A stretch of DNA of 64,000 nucleotides from Sphingobium sp. YR768 (GTDB lineage: Bacteria > Pseudomonadota > Alphaproteobacteria > Sphingomonadales > Sphingomonadaceae): assembly GCF_900111125.1 (NCBI RefSeq), contig NZ_FOGE01000001.1:1-64000 (forward strand). The letters run 5' to 3'. Below, piece after piece: positions 24,979 to 33,269 of the stretch (its first letter is position 1; the number at the start of each line of letters is the position of its first letter). The notes beneath the pieces are model-generated. The model had not been told where the DNA came from. It made no database searches and was given only the letters and a program-made list of their open reading frames with translations. The position numbers and the translations under genes were made by a program.

Positions 24979-27254
24979 GCAGTTCCCACAAGCGGCAGGC
25001 TGCGCAGACGCTGGCCGGTCCAGGTATAGAGGGCGTTGGCGATCGCGGGAGCGACCAGCGGGGCGGCGAGATCGCTGACGCCGGTCGGATCGGCGGTGCT
25101 GCGCATCAGTTCCACCGTCACTTCGCCGATATCGGCCAGCCGGGGCAGGTTCATGCGGCCCAGAATCGCACGGGTCGGGAGGCCCCGCTCATAGGGCACG
25201 GACGCGCCCATCGCGTAGGCAAGGCCATAGATGAGGCCGCTTTCGATCTGTTGCCGGGCAATGTCAGGATTGACCTGATCGCCTGCATCGACGGCGGCGA
25301 CGATGCGGCTGACGCTGAGCCGGTTGCCCTCCATCGCCGCCTCCACCATGACGGCAGCATAGGCGCCGTCCATCATATGGGTGGCGATCCCCTGCCCGCT
25401 GCCCGCTATGCCGCCCTGCCAGCCGCCCATCGCGGCGGCGGTGGACAGGCAATGGGCGAGGCGCGGATTGCCGCCCAGCATCTGAATGCGAAAGGACATC
25501 GCCTCGATATTGGCGAGGTGCGCCAGTTCGTCGATAAAGCTTTCGGTGAAGAAGGCGCCGTGCAGACGCGCATTGCCGCGCATGAAGCCGAGCGGCAGGC
25601 CGACATCGGTGGGATAATGATCGACCGCCCAGTTGGGGATGGCATAGGGCGGCACCATGCCGGCGACGGCAAGGCGGGTCGCCTTGTCCGCAGCGTCTTC
25701 GGCCGCTTCATGGGGCAGCTTGCGGTCGGCGATGCGCGCCCATGTCTGGGTCAGGGCGCAGGGAGCGGCGACCTTTGCCAGCCAGCCTTCGATCGCACCG
25801 TTGCGGCCGAGCTTGGCCGCCATGCGGGCATGGGCCGGGGCGCTGGGGCGATCCTGAATCACGTCTTCCAGCCGGGACCATTGCAATTGGACCGGTCGCC
25901 CCATGTCGCGGGCGATGAGCGCCGCCTGGACGCCCGCGTCCCAGTCCATGGCGCGACCGAAGGAACCACCGGCATGGAGCGGGTAGAGCGTGACCGCATC
26001 CGCGCGGAGGCCGAGCGCGTCGGCGATGGCGGCGCGGGCCAGAGCGGGGGCCTGCGTCGCCATCCAGACTTCGGCGCCATCATCGGAGATACGGGCCGTG
26101 GCGCAGGGCGGCTCGACCGCCAGATGCAGGCCGGCATCGACCTGATATTCGCTGGCGAGGATGGTCGCGCCTTCGAAGACCGGGAGGAGATCGCCCTGCG
26201 CGTAAAGGCGGCGGCCGGATGAACCGGAAAAGGCGTTTTCCAGCGCTTCGTCGATGCGACCGCTGTCGACCGGCGGGCCGCGCAGGGTGAAGACCGGATC
26301 GGCAAGGTCCAGCGCCTTGTTCGCCGCCCATGTATTGCTGGCGACCGCCGCGAGCCAGCGGTCCTGCCGCACCAGCTTCAGGAACCCGGTGACGCTGCCG
26401 GCCGAGCGTTCGTCCAGCCCGGCGAGGGGCGCGTCCCCGATCGGCCCCTGCCGGATCGAGGCATAGACCATGTCGGGCAGACGGATGTCGGCGGCATAAT
26501 TATGGCTGCCGTCAATCTTTGACGGGGTATCGAGGCGCGGCAGATCCTGCCCGGAAAGGCGCCCGTCCTGCCCTTGGCGGAAGGGCAATATGTCGGGCAG
26601 GTCGAATTTCGCCGCTTCCTCGACCACATCGCCGATCTTCATCCGCCGCTGCGCGCCATCGCTGATGATGCCATCCTGAATGTCGCAGCTTTCCCACGGG
26701 ATGGACCAGCGCGCCGCCGCCGCCTTGCAGAGCAGCACCCGCGCCGCCGCGCCGGCATCGCGATAGGCATCATGGAACATCGGGACCGAGGTGCCGCCGC
26801 CGGTCAGCATCAGCGCGCTGCGGGTCGCATATTGGTTGATCGCCCAGTCGCCCGCACCACCCACCAGCCGGGTCCAGTCGCTCGCCAGCCAATGACGCGC
26901 GAGCAGGTCATTGGCATAGAGCGGGCTGACCGGGGCACTCTGCACCGCGACGGTGCGCCAGTCGGCGCCCAGTTCGTCGGCCAATATCTGTGGCAGGACG
27001 GTCGTGACCCCCTGCCCCATTTCCGTCTGCGGCACGATGACGATGATCTGGCCCGACCGGTCGATCTTCAGGAAGGCGTTGACGATCGTCTCGTCCGGCC
27101 CGGCGTTGAGATTGGGGCGGTAGGTGCGGGGCCACAGCCCCCAGGCCAGCAGTAGGCCAGCGGCAGCGCCGCCGCCCACCAGCAATGTCCGCCGGTCGAT
27201 GCCCCCACGCCTGCCGACGCTCTTGTCCGAATGCTTCCGCGGTGCGCGCGCCAT
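24975..27254 (-). CDS. Tat-exported molybdenum hydroxylase large subunit (isoquinoline 1-oxidoreductase beta-like)
   Basis: About 759 aa. The N-terminus has a twin-arginine signal (IDRRTLLVGGGAAAG). Molybdenum cofactor-binding motifs of the xanthine dehydrogenase/IorB family follow: PQTEMGQGVTTVLPQILADELGADW, VEPPCATARI, AGGSFGRAMDWDAGVQAALIA and DAGDQVNPDIARQQIESGLIYGLAYA near the end. Relatives oxidise aldehydes or N-heterocycles and need a small [2Fe-2S] subunit and often a cytochrome. Neither is adjacent here: the next genes are hemH downstream and a CoA-binding protein upstream. It could use a subunit encoded elsewhere. Substrate unknown. Confidence 0.85.
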   Translation of the reverse strand: MARAPRKHSDKSVGRRGGIDRRTLLVGGGAAAGLLLAWGLWPRTYRPNLNAGPDETIVNAFLKIDRSGQIIVIVPQTEMGQGVTTVLPQILADELGADWRTVAVQSAPVSPLYANDLLARHWLASDWTRLVGGAGDWAINQYATRSALMLTGGGTSVPMFHDAYRDAGAAARVLLCKAAAARWSIPWESCDIQDGIISDGAQRRMKIGDVVEEAAKFDLPDILPFRQGQDGRLSGQDLPRLDTPSKIDGSHNYAADIRLPDMVYASIRQGPIGDAPLAGLDERSAGSVTGFLKLVRQDRWLAAVASNTWAANKALDLADPVFTLRGPPVDSGRIDEALENAFSGSSGRRLYAQGDLLPVFEGATILASEYQVDAGLHLAVEPPCATARISDDGAEVWMATQAPALARAAIADALGLRADAVTLYPLHAGGSFGRAMDWDAGVQAALIARDMGRPVQLQWSRLEDVIQDRPSAPAHARMAAKLGRNGAIEGWLAKVAAPCALTQTWARIADRKLPHEAAEDAADKATRLAVAGMVPPYAIPNWAVDHYPTDVGLPLGFMRGNARLHGAFFTESFIDELAHLANIEAMSFRIQMLGGNPRLAHCLSTAAAMGGWQGGIAGSGQGIATHMMDGAYAAVMVEAAMEGNRLSVSRIVAAVDAGDQVNPDIARQQIESGLIYGLAYAMGASVPYERGLPTRAILGRMNLPRLADIGEVTVELMRSTADPTGVSDLAAPLVAPAIANALYTWTGQRLRSLPLVGTA

Positions 27255-27292
27255 GCCTGCCTGATAGAGGGGCGTTGGCGCGCTGCCTAGGG

Positions 27293-27727
27293 TTATTCCG
27301 CAGTTATCGGTGCGATACCCAGACGCGGTATCTCGATCGCCGGGCAGCGGTCCATCACGACCTTCAACCCGGCCGCCTCGGCGCGGGCGGCGGCGGCTTC
27401 ATCGATGACGCCGATCTGCATCCAGACGGACTTGGCCCCGGCCGCGATCGCTTCATCCACCGCTTCGCCGGCCACGTCGCTGCGGCGGAAGATATCGACC
27501 ATGTCGATCGGTACGCCGATATCCGACAATCGGCCCCAGACGAATTCGCCATGGACATGTTCGCCCGCAATCTGCGGATTGACCGGCAGCACGCGATAGC
27601 CATGGTCCTGAAGAAGGGCCATCACGCTGTAGCTGGCGCGGCCGGGCCGGTCGGAAATGCCGACCAACGCGATGGTGCGGGTTTCGCCAAGCAGCGTGGT
27701 GATATCCTCTGCCTGAGTGAGCGGCAT
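27293..27727 (-). CDS. CoA-binding domain protein (YccU-like)
   Basis: About 144 aa, a single CoA_binding Rossmann domain: TIALVGISDRPGRASYSVMALL, GYRVLPVNP, DMVDIFRRSDVAGEAVDEAI and VWMQIGVIDEAAAARAEAAG. Length and order match the YccU family. It probably binds CoA or an acyl-CoA-like ligand; no enzymatic role is established. The ATG at 27727 has an AAGGAG site. The much longer open frame running upstream to 28879 crosses the antisense of the GNAT gene and a repeat and is not coding. Confidence 0.88.
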   Translation of the reverse strand: MPLTQAEDITTLLGETRTIALVGISDRPGRASYSVMALLQDHGYRVLPVNPQIAGEHVHGEFVWGRLSDIGVPIDMVDIFRRSDVAGEAVDEAIAAGAKSVWMQIGVIDEAAAARAEAAGLKVVMDRCPAIEIPRLGIAPITAE

Positions 27728-27814
27728 GCGCAGTCTCCTTTGCTGCTGAGATGGGAAGCTGGCGCGCGGTTGCAAGCCATTCCCTTTCGCGCCGGATCGC
27801 GATAGCCATGCGCC

Positions 27815-28273
27815 ATGTTCACCATCCGCCCCGACGATCTGAGCGATCCCCAGACCCGCGCGCTGCTGGCGCTGCATCTGGCGGGGATGCAGGCGCAAAG
27901 CCCGGCAGACGCGGTGTTCGCGCTGGACCTGTCGGGGCTGCAAGCGCCGGGCGTGCGGCTGTGGAGCGCGTGGGATGGGGCGCATATAGCCGGGGTCGGC
28001 GCGTTGCGCGCGATCGATGCCGAGCATGGCGAGATCAAGTCGATGCGCACCCATCCCGACTATCTGCGCCGGGGCGTGGGGCGGGCGTTGCTGCGCCACA
28101 TCATCGATGAAGCGCGCGATGGCGGCATGGTGCGGCTGAGCCTGGAGACGGGATGCGGGACGGCCTTTGGCCCCGCGCTGGCGCTGTATCGCGCGCAGGG
28201 TTTCGTGGATGGCGGTCCGTTCGGCGACTATCGGGTGAACGGGTTCAGCCAGTTCCTGCATTTGCGGGTTTGA
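27815..28273 (+). CDS. GNAT family N-acetyltransferase
   Basis: About 152 aa, with the acetyl-CoA-binding motif A (MRTHPDYLRRGVGRALLRHII) and motif B (ALALYRAQGFVDGGPFGDY). The ending resembles the PA4026/YedL-like group of small acetyltransferases. It acetylates an amine on a small molecule or protein; the substrate is unknown. It is divergent from the CoA-binding protein gene and is followed by a family A repeat. Confidence 0.88.
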   Translation: MFTIRPDDLSDPQTRALLALHLAGMQAQSPADAVFALDLSGLQAPGVRLWSAWDGAHIAGVGALRAIDAEHGEIKSMRTHPDYLRRGVGRALLRHIIDEARDGGMVRLSLETGCGTAFGPALALYRAQGFVDGGPFGDYRVNGFSQFLHLRV

Positions 28274-28282
28274 GGGGAGTGC

Positions 28283-28440
28283 AATCCTCCCCGCTTGCGG
28301 GGAGGGGGACCACGTGCAGCGTGGTGGAGGGGGCTCTCCTCCGACGCAAGGCAGTGGATAACCGCCCGCCCCCTCCGTCAGCCTTCGGCTGTTCAACAGA
28401 GGCGCGTGACTCTGTTGAACTCCCCGCAAGCGGGGAGGAT
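28283..28440. repeat. long palindromic intergenic repeat, family A (second copy)
   Basis: It opens AATCCTCCCCGCTTGCGG and closes CCGCAAGCGGGGAGGAT, an inverted pair 158 bp end to end. It shares the CCTCCCC...GGGGAGGGGGACC...GTGGTGGAGGGG layout with the copy at 18749. An extra inner hairpin GTTCAACAGA/TCTGTTGAAC sits in the right half. It separates the convergent GNAT and mrp genes. Confidence 0.82.
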
Positions 28441-28446
28441 AAAGGA

Positions 28447-29430
28447 TCAAACCGCTTTGTTCAGCCAGTCCGCCACCTTTTGCGCGATGGCGTGGAAGGC
28501 GTCGGCATGGGGGCCGTCGCCGGCTGCCGGGGGATCGCCTGCGTCGGAGCGACGGCGGATGTCGATCGCCAGCGGGATGCGGCCAAGGAAAGGCATGGCG
28601 AGGTCGCCGGCCGTGCTTTCCGCGCCGCCCTGACCGAAGGGATCGGACACTTCGCCGCAATGGGGGCAGGCATAGCCGGCCATATTTTCGACCAGCCCGA
28701 CCATCGGCACGCCCGCCTGGTTGAACAGGCTGACGGCGCGGGTCGCGTCGATCAGCGCCAGATCCTGTGGCGTGGAGACGATCACGGCGCCGGCGGGCTT
28801 GTGCTTCTGGACCATGGTCAGCTGGATGTCGCCGGTGCCGGGCGGCATGTCGACCACCAGCACTTGCGTGTCGCCCCATTCGGCGTCGATCAGCTGGGTC
28901 AGCGCATTGCCGACCATCGGCCCGCGCCAGGCGAGCGCCTTGCCCGGCTCCACCAGATGCGCCATCGACAGCATCGGAATGCCAGCGACGCCGGTGACGG
29001 GCACCAGCTTCTTGTCGCGGGCGACCGGCTTCTGGTCTTCGCTCGCCATCAACTTCGCCTGCGACGGACCATAGATATCGGCATCGACCAGCCCGACCCT
29101 GATACCCAGTCGGTGCAGCGCGACGGCGAGATTGGCGGACAGGGTCGATTTGCCCACGCCCCCCTTGCCCGATGCGACGGCGAGGATGCGCAGTGCCTCC
29201 TTGGGCACGTCCACTTTTCTTTCCGCCGTCTGGGCGATCCGTACGTCAGTAACGCCCGGCACGGTCAGCCCGCCTTCGCGGATTGCGGCGGCCAGGCCAT
29301 CGCGCTGTTCCGGCGACAGGCCGCCGACTTCCAGCGCCAAAGTCATTACCCCCTCCTTGACGCGGGGGGTGCTGGCGCGGCCGTCGGTCAGGGCGGTCAG
29401 GCGGGCGGCAAAATCGGCTAGATCGGTCAT
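28447..29430 (-). CDS. apbC: Mrp/ApbC iron-sulfur carrier ATPase
   Basis: About 327 aa. An N-terminal DUF59/MIP18-like domain (residues 1-75) is followed by the deviant Walker A GKGGVGKST, VDADIYGPSQ and VVDMPPGTGD. The CPHC motif in AGYACPHCGE is where two monomers bridge an Fe-S cluster. The protein delivers [4Fe-4S] clusters to apoproteins. It is divergent from hflK with 74 bp between. The sequence ends at a family A repeat. Confidence 0.94.
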   Translation of the reverse strand: MTDLADFAARLTALTDGRASTPRVKEGVMTLALEVGGLSPEQRDGLAAAIREGGLTVPGVTDVRIAQTAERKVDVPKEALRILAVASGKGGVGKSTLSANLAVALHRLGIRVGLVDADIYGPSQAKLMASEDQKPVARDKKLVPVTGVAGIPMLSMAHLVEPGKALAWRGPMVGNALTQLIDAEWGDTQVLVVDMPPGTGDIQLTMVQKHKPAGAVIVSTPQDLALIDATRAVSLFNQAGVPMVGLVENMAGYACPHCGEVSDPFGQGGAESTAGDLAMPFLGRIPLAIDIRRRSDAGDPPAAGDGPHADAFHAIAQKVADWLNKAV

Positions 29431-29504
29431 AGGGACGCCCTGTAGGAAAGTTTCGCAGTCTTTGGCACTGTTTTTCGTGAATAAGCCTTCCTATAGAAGA
29501 GGGC

Positions 29505-30632
29505 ATGAAAAGAATTTTCGGGTGGATGCCCGCGATCGCAGCGATGGTCCAGGGCCCCTGGGGGGGCAAGAATGACGGACCGGACGGGGACGGACAAAAG
29601 GGCGGCGATGGCGGCCCGCGCAATCCGTGGACCCAGCCGGGCAAGCCCAGCGGTGGCGGCCAGAAAGGCCCGTCGGCGATCGAGGAATTGCTGCGGCGTG
29701 GCCGCGAAAGCTTCGGCCCGGGTGGCGGCGGAAGCGGCGGCGGCTTTGGCGGCCTGCCCCCGCGCGCAGCCGGCAAGGCGCTGTGGCCGCTGGCCGTAGG
29801 GCTGGTCTTCCTGCTGTGGATCGCGCTGACCAGCATCCATCGGATCGGCCCGCAGGAACGCGGCGTCGTGACTTTCCTGGGCAAATATAGCCGCACCCTC
29901 TCCCCGGGCATCAGCGTGACGCTGCCCGCGCCGTTCGAGGCTGTGACCGCGGTGGACGTCGAGGAAATCCGGACCATCGATATCGGATCGGTCAGCGCCG
30001 AGAGCGAAAATCTGGTGCTGACCGGCGACCAGAATATCATCGACCTTGCCTATTCGGTGCGCTGGAACATCCGCAATCCCGAACTTTACCTGTTCCAGCT
30101 GTCCGATCCGGACGCGACGGTAAAGGAAGTGGCGGAAAGCGCGATGCGCGCCGTGCTGGCCAATGTGACGCTGGACGACGCGCTGGGCGCCGGCCGCAGC
30201 GGCATCGAGCAGCAGGTCGAGCAGCGGATGCAGGAAATATTGAACGGCTATAAGTCGGGCATTCTGATTCAGGGTGTCGCGATCAAGCAGGCCGATCCGC
30301 CAGCCGCCGTCAACGAATCCTTCAAGGCCGTGTCGGCCGCGCAGCAGGCCGCGGTGTCCCTGCTCAACAAGGCGCGCGCCAATGCGCAGCAGGTGACGGC
30401 GCAGGCGCAGGGTCAGGCGGCAGCGTTCGACAAGGTCTATGAACAATATAGGCTGGCGCCCGAAGTGACGCGTCGGCGCATGTATTATGAAACCATGGAG
30501 GGTGTGCTGGCCAATGTCGACAAGACCATCGTCGAAGGTAGCAATGTGACGCCCTATCTGCCCCTGCCCGAATTGAAGCGCCGGGCGCAGGCGGCCCCTG
30601 CCCAGGGCACCACGGTTACGGAGGGCCAGTAA
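29505..30632 (+). CDS. hflK: FtsH protease modulator HflK
   Basis: About 375 aa. A Gly/Asp-rich cytoplasmic start (residues 1-85) is followed by one membrane helix (LWPLAVGLVFLLWIALTS) and an SPFH/band 7 domain (GPQERGVVTFLGKY, DQNIIDLAYSVRW, ADPPAAVNESFKAVSAAQQ). A C-terminal helix carries RRRMYYETME. With HflC it forms a large periplasmic cage around FtsH and limits its activity on membrane proteins. It is immediately followed by hflC. The ATG has an AGAGGG site. Confidence 0.95.
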   Translation: MKRIFGWMPAIAAMVQGPWGGKNDGPDGDGQKGGDGGPRNPWTQPGKPSGGGQKGPSAIEELLRRGRESFGPGGGGSGGGFGGLPPRAAGKALWPLAVGLVFLLWIALTSIHRIGPQERGVVTFLGKYSRTLSPGISVTLPAPFEAVTAVDVEEIRTIDIGSVSAESENLVLTGDQNIIDLAYSVRWNIRNPELYLFQLSDPDATVKEVAESAMRAVLANVTLDDALGAGRSGIEQQVEQRMQEILNGYKSGILIQGVAIKQADPPAAVNESFKAVSAAQQAAVSLLNKARANAQQVTAQAQGQAAAFDKVYEQYRLAPEVTRRRMYYETMEGVLANVDKTIVEGSNVTPYLPLPELKRRAQAAPAQGTTVTEGQ

Positions 30633-30633
30633 G

Positions 30634-31470
30634 ATGCGTCATCCCGTAACCATTGCGATCATCGCGCTCGTCCTGCTGATCCTTGTGGGCAGCACCGTCG
30701 CGATCGTACCGGAAACCAAGCAGGGCGTGATCGTCCGCTTCGGTAGTCCGCAATATATCTTCAACCGCTATCGCGAGAATGAGAAGTTCGGCCAGACCGG
30801 TGCGGGTATCATCCTGCGCGCGCCGTTCATCGATCAGATCGTCTGGATCGACAAGCGAGTCCAGTCCGTCCAGATGGAGCGGCAGCAGGTGTTGTCGACC
30901 GATCAGTTGCGGTTGCAGGTCGATGCCTTCGCCCGCTATCGCATCGTCAATCCGCTGCGCATGTATATTACGGCAGGCAGCGAAGAGCGCGTGTCCGATG
31001 CGCTGCGCCCGATCCTGGGATCGGCCCTGCGCAACGAATTGGGCAAGCGGCCCTTCGCCGCGTTGCTCAGCCCCGAGCGCGGGCAGGTGATGGACAATAT
31101 CGAAGCTGGCCTGAACCGTGTCGCCCGCCAATATGGCGCGGAGATCGTGGACGTGCGGATCAAGCGGGCCGACCTGCCCGACGGCGCGCCGCTGGAAAGC
31201 GCGTTCAACCGCATGAAGACGGCGCGCGAGCAGGAAGCGCTGACGATCGAGGCGCAGGGCAACAAGCAGGCGGCGATCATCCGCGCCGAAGCGGATGCCA
31301 ATGCGGCGCGCGTCTATGCCGAAAGCTATGGCAAGGACCCGCAATTCTACGATTTCTATCGGGCCATGCAGAGCTATCGCTATACCTTCGCGCCCGAGCG
31401 GAGCGGACAGACCAATATCATCCTGTCGCCGGACAATGAGTTCCTGCGGCAATTCCAGGGACGACGTTAA
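30634..31470 (+). CDS. hflC: FtsH protease modulator HflC
   Basis: About 278 aa, with an N-terminal membrane anchor (TIAIIALVLLILVGSTVAIV) followed by the SPFH domain (ETKQGVIVRFGSP, RYRIVNPLRMY, EIVDVRIKRADLP) and a helix ending in EADANAARVYAESYGKDPQFYDFYRAMQSY. It is the partner of HflK in the FtsH-regulating complex. The gene begins one base after the hflK stop, so the two are co-translated. The end (LSPDNEFLRQFQ) is typical. Confidence 0.95.
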   Translation: MRHPVTIAIIALVLLILVGSTVAIVPETKQGVIVRFGSPQYIFNRYRENEKFGQTGAGIILRAPFIDQIVWIDKRVQSVQMERQQVLSTDQLRLQVDAFARYRIVNPLRMYITAGSEERVSDALRPILGSALRNELGKRPFAALLSPERGQVMDNIEAGLNRVARQYGAEIVDVRIKRADLPDGAPLESAFNRMKTAREQEALTIEAQGNKQAAIIRAEADANAARVYAESYGKDPQFYDFYRAMQSYRYTFAPERSGQTNIILSPDNEFLRQFQGRR

Positions 31471-31604
31471 ACTTTCGTCATGATCCACGGGGATCATTAC
31501 GGAACCAGCGTCATTCAATGAGGGTTAAGGCAAGGCGGCGCATGTCGGGGCTCCCCCCAAGTCCCGCCTTCCCTATCCCGAAGCTTTGAAGAGGACCGTC
31601 ACGA

Positions 31605-33116
31605 GTGCGTTACGCTTATGCCATCACCGGCGCCCTGCTGCTCGGCGGCACCGCCATTGCCGTCACCACCAGTTCCAATGTCGGCGCCCAGGTCGCGCAG
31701 AATGAAGGACTGACGGCAGCGGCCCCGGCAGGCGCCCCCGCAAGTCTGGCCGACATGGTCGAAAAGCTGCAACCCGCCGTGGTCAATATCTCCACCAAGC
31801 AGCGCGTGAAGGTGCAAAATCCCTTCGCCGGCACGCCGTTCGGCGACCTGTTCGGCCAGGGTCAGGGCGGCCAGCCCCAGACCCGTCAGGCCCAGTCGCT
31901 GGGTTCGGGCTTCATCATCTCGGCTGACGGCTATATCGTCACCAACAACCATGTGGTGTCGGCCGGTGCCGAAGGCGCCAGCGTGGATTCGATCACGGTC
32001 ACGCTGACCGACAAGCAGGAATTCCCTGCCAAGCTGATCGGCCGCGACCCCGCGACAGACCTGGCGGTGCTGAAGATCGAATCGCCCAAGCCCCTGCCCT
32101 TCGTGAAATTCGGTGACAGCACCAAGGCGCGCGTGGGCGACTGGGTGGTCGCGATCGGCAACCCCTTCGCCCTGTCCGGCACGGTGACGGCGGGTATCAT
32201 TTCCGCCCTGCACCGCAATACCGGCGGCACGTCGGGCTATGACAAGTTCATCCAGACCGACGCATCGATCAATCAGGGCAATAGCGGTGGCCCGATGTTC
32301 GACATGCGCGGCAATGTGATCGGCATCAACAGCCAGATCCTGTCGCCGTCGGGCGGCAATGTCGGTATCGGCTTTGCCATTCCGTCCGAGCAGGCGGCGC
32401 CGATCGTCGAAACGCTGCGCAAGGGCCAGAGCATCAAGCGCGGCTATCTGGGCGTGCAGATCAGCCCGCTGGGCGAAGATCTGGCCGACTCGCTGGGCCT
32501 TGCCAAGAATCGCGGCGAATTCGTGCAGGGCGTCGAACCGGGCAAGGGCGCGGAAAAGGCCGGGATCAAGGCAGGTGACGTGATCGTCAGCGTGGCCGGT
32601 CAGGAAGTGACTGCCGACCAGAATCTGTCCTCCATCGTCGCCAATCAGGGCATCGGTGCGAAGGTGCCGATCGTGCTGATCCGCAACGGCCAGCGCCAGA
32701 CGGTGACCGCGATCGTGGGCGAACGGCCTTCGGAAGATGAACTGAACAACTTCGCCCAGCAGCAGGGCGATGATGATTTCAGCCAGCAGGACCAGAATCC
32801 GGGTCAGGCAACGCAGCAGGCGCTGGGCATTTCGGCGATCCCGCTGACGCCCGGCATCATCCGTCAGCTGGGCGTTGCCGCCGACACCAAGGGCGTGGTC
32901 ATCACCGCCGTCGACGGATCGACCGATGCGGGCGCCAAGGGCCTGCGTCGCGGCGACGTGATCATCAGCGCCAACAACCAGCCGGTCGCCACCCAGGCGC
33001 AACTGGATGCACAGGCCAAGGCCGTGGCGGCACAGGGTCGCAACGCCATCCTGTTGCAGGTGCTGCGTCGTGGCCAGCCGGCGATCTTCCTGCCGGTGCG
33101 CCTGCGCGACAAGTAA
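31605..33116 (+). CDS. degP: Do-family periplasmic serine protease (DegP/HtrA)
   Basis: About 503 aa. A signal peptide (ITGALLLGGTAIAV) precedes a trypsin-like domain with the catalytic triad H116 (VTNNHVV), D152 (TDLAVLK) and S227 (NQGNSGGP). Two PDZ domains follow near residues 275-370 (GYLGVQISPLG) and 405-495. It degrades or chaperones misfolded envelope proteins. The start is GTG with a GAGGA site. It follows hflKC in the same direction, a common arrangement in Alphaproteobacteria. The 134-bp gap holds a small ATGATCC/GGATCAT hairpin at 31480-31497. Confidence 0.95.
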   Translation: MRYAYAITGALLLGGTAIAVTTSSNVGAQVAQNEGLTAAAPAGAPASLADMVEKLQPAVVNISTKQRVKVQNPFAGTPFGDLFGQGQGGQPQTRQAQSLGSGFIISADGYIVTNNHVVSAGAEGASVDSITVTLTDKQEFPAKLIGRDPATDLAVLKIESPKPLPFVKFGDSTKARVGDWVVAIGNPFALSGTVTAGIISALHRNTGGTSGYDKFIQTDASINQGNSGGPMFDMRGNVIGINSQILSPSGGNVGIGFAIPSEQAAPIVETLRKGQSIKRGYLGVQISPLGEDLADSLGLAKNRGEFVQGVEPGKGAEKAGIKAGDVIVSVAGQEVTADQNLSSIVANQGIGAKVPIVLIRNGQRQTVTAIVGERPSEDELNNFAQQQGDDDFSQQDQNPGQATQQALGISAIPLTPGIIRQLGVAADTKGVVITAVDGSTDAGAKGLRRGDVIISANNQPVATQAQLDAQAKAVAAQGRNAILLQVLRRGQPAIFLPVRLRDK

Positions 33117-33167
33117 GCGGCTCTTGCCGAACCGTCCTCGCCCGGTAGAGTGAGGATGTCCTATCAG

Positions 33168-33250
33168 ACCCGTTCGGGCTGAGCCTGTCGAAGCTCTCTT
33201 CTTCTTTTGAAGAACAGGAGGCCCTTCGACAGGCTCAGGACGAACGGGTT
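33168..33250. repeat. REP-like palindrome, family B
   Basis: Arms ACCCGTTCGGGCTGAGCCTG-TCGAAG and CTTCGA-CAGGCTCAGGACGAACGGGT pair around a central AGCTCTC...AGGAGG region of about 33 bp. The same arms recur at 40039-40117. This is the common GAGCCTGTCGAAG class of bacterial interspersed palindromes. It ends 19 bp before the HerA-like gene start. Confidence 0.92.
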
Positions 33251-33269
33251 TTCCTTTGGAGTTGCAGCA

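Noticed and set aside
27728..28879. Long upstream extension of the CoA-binding gene frame (528 aa in total).
   Set aside because: It is antisense to the GNAT gene and the family A repeat, and a good ATG with AAGGAG lies at 27727.
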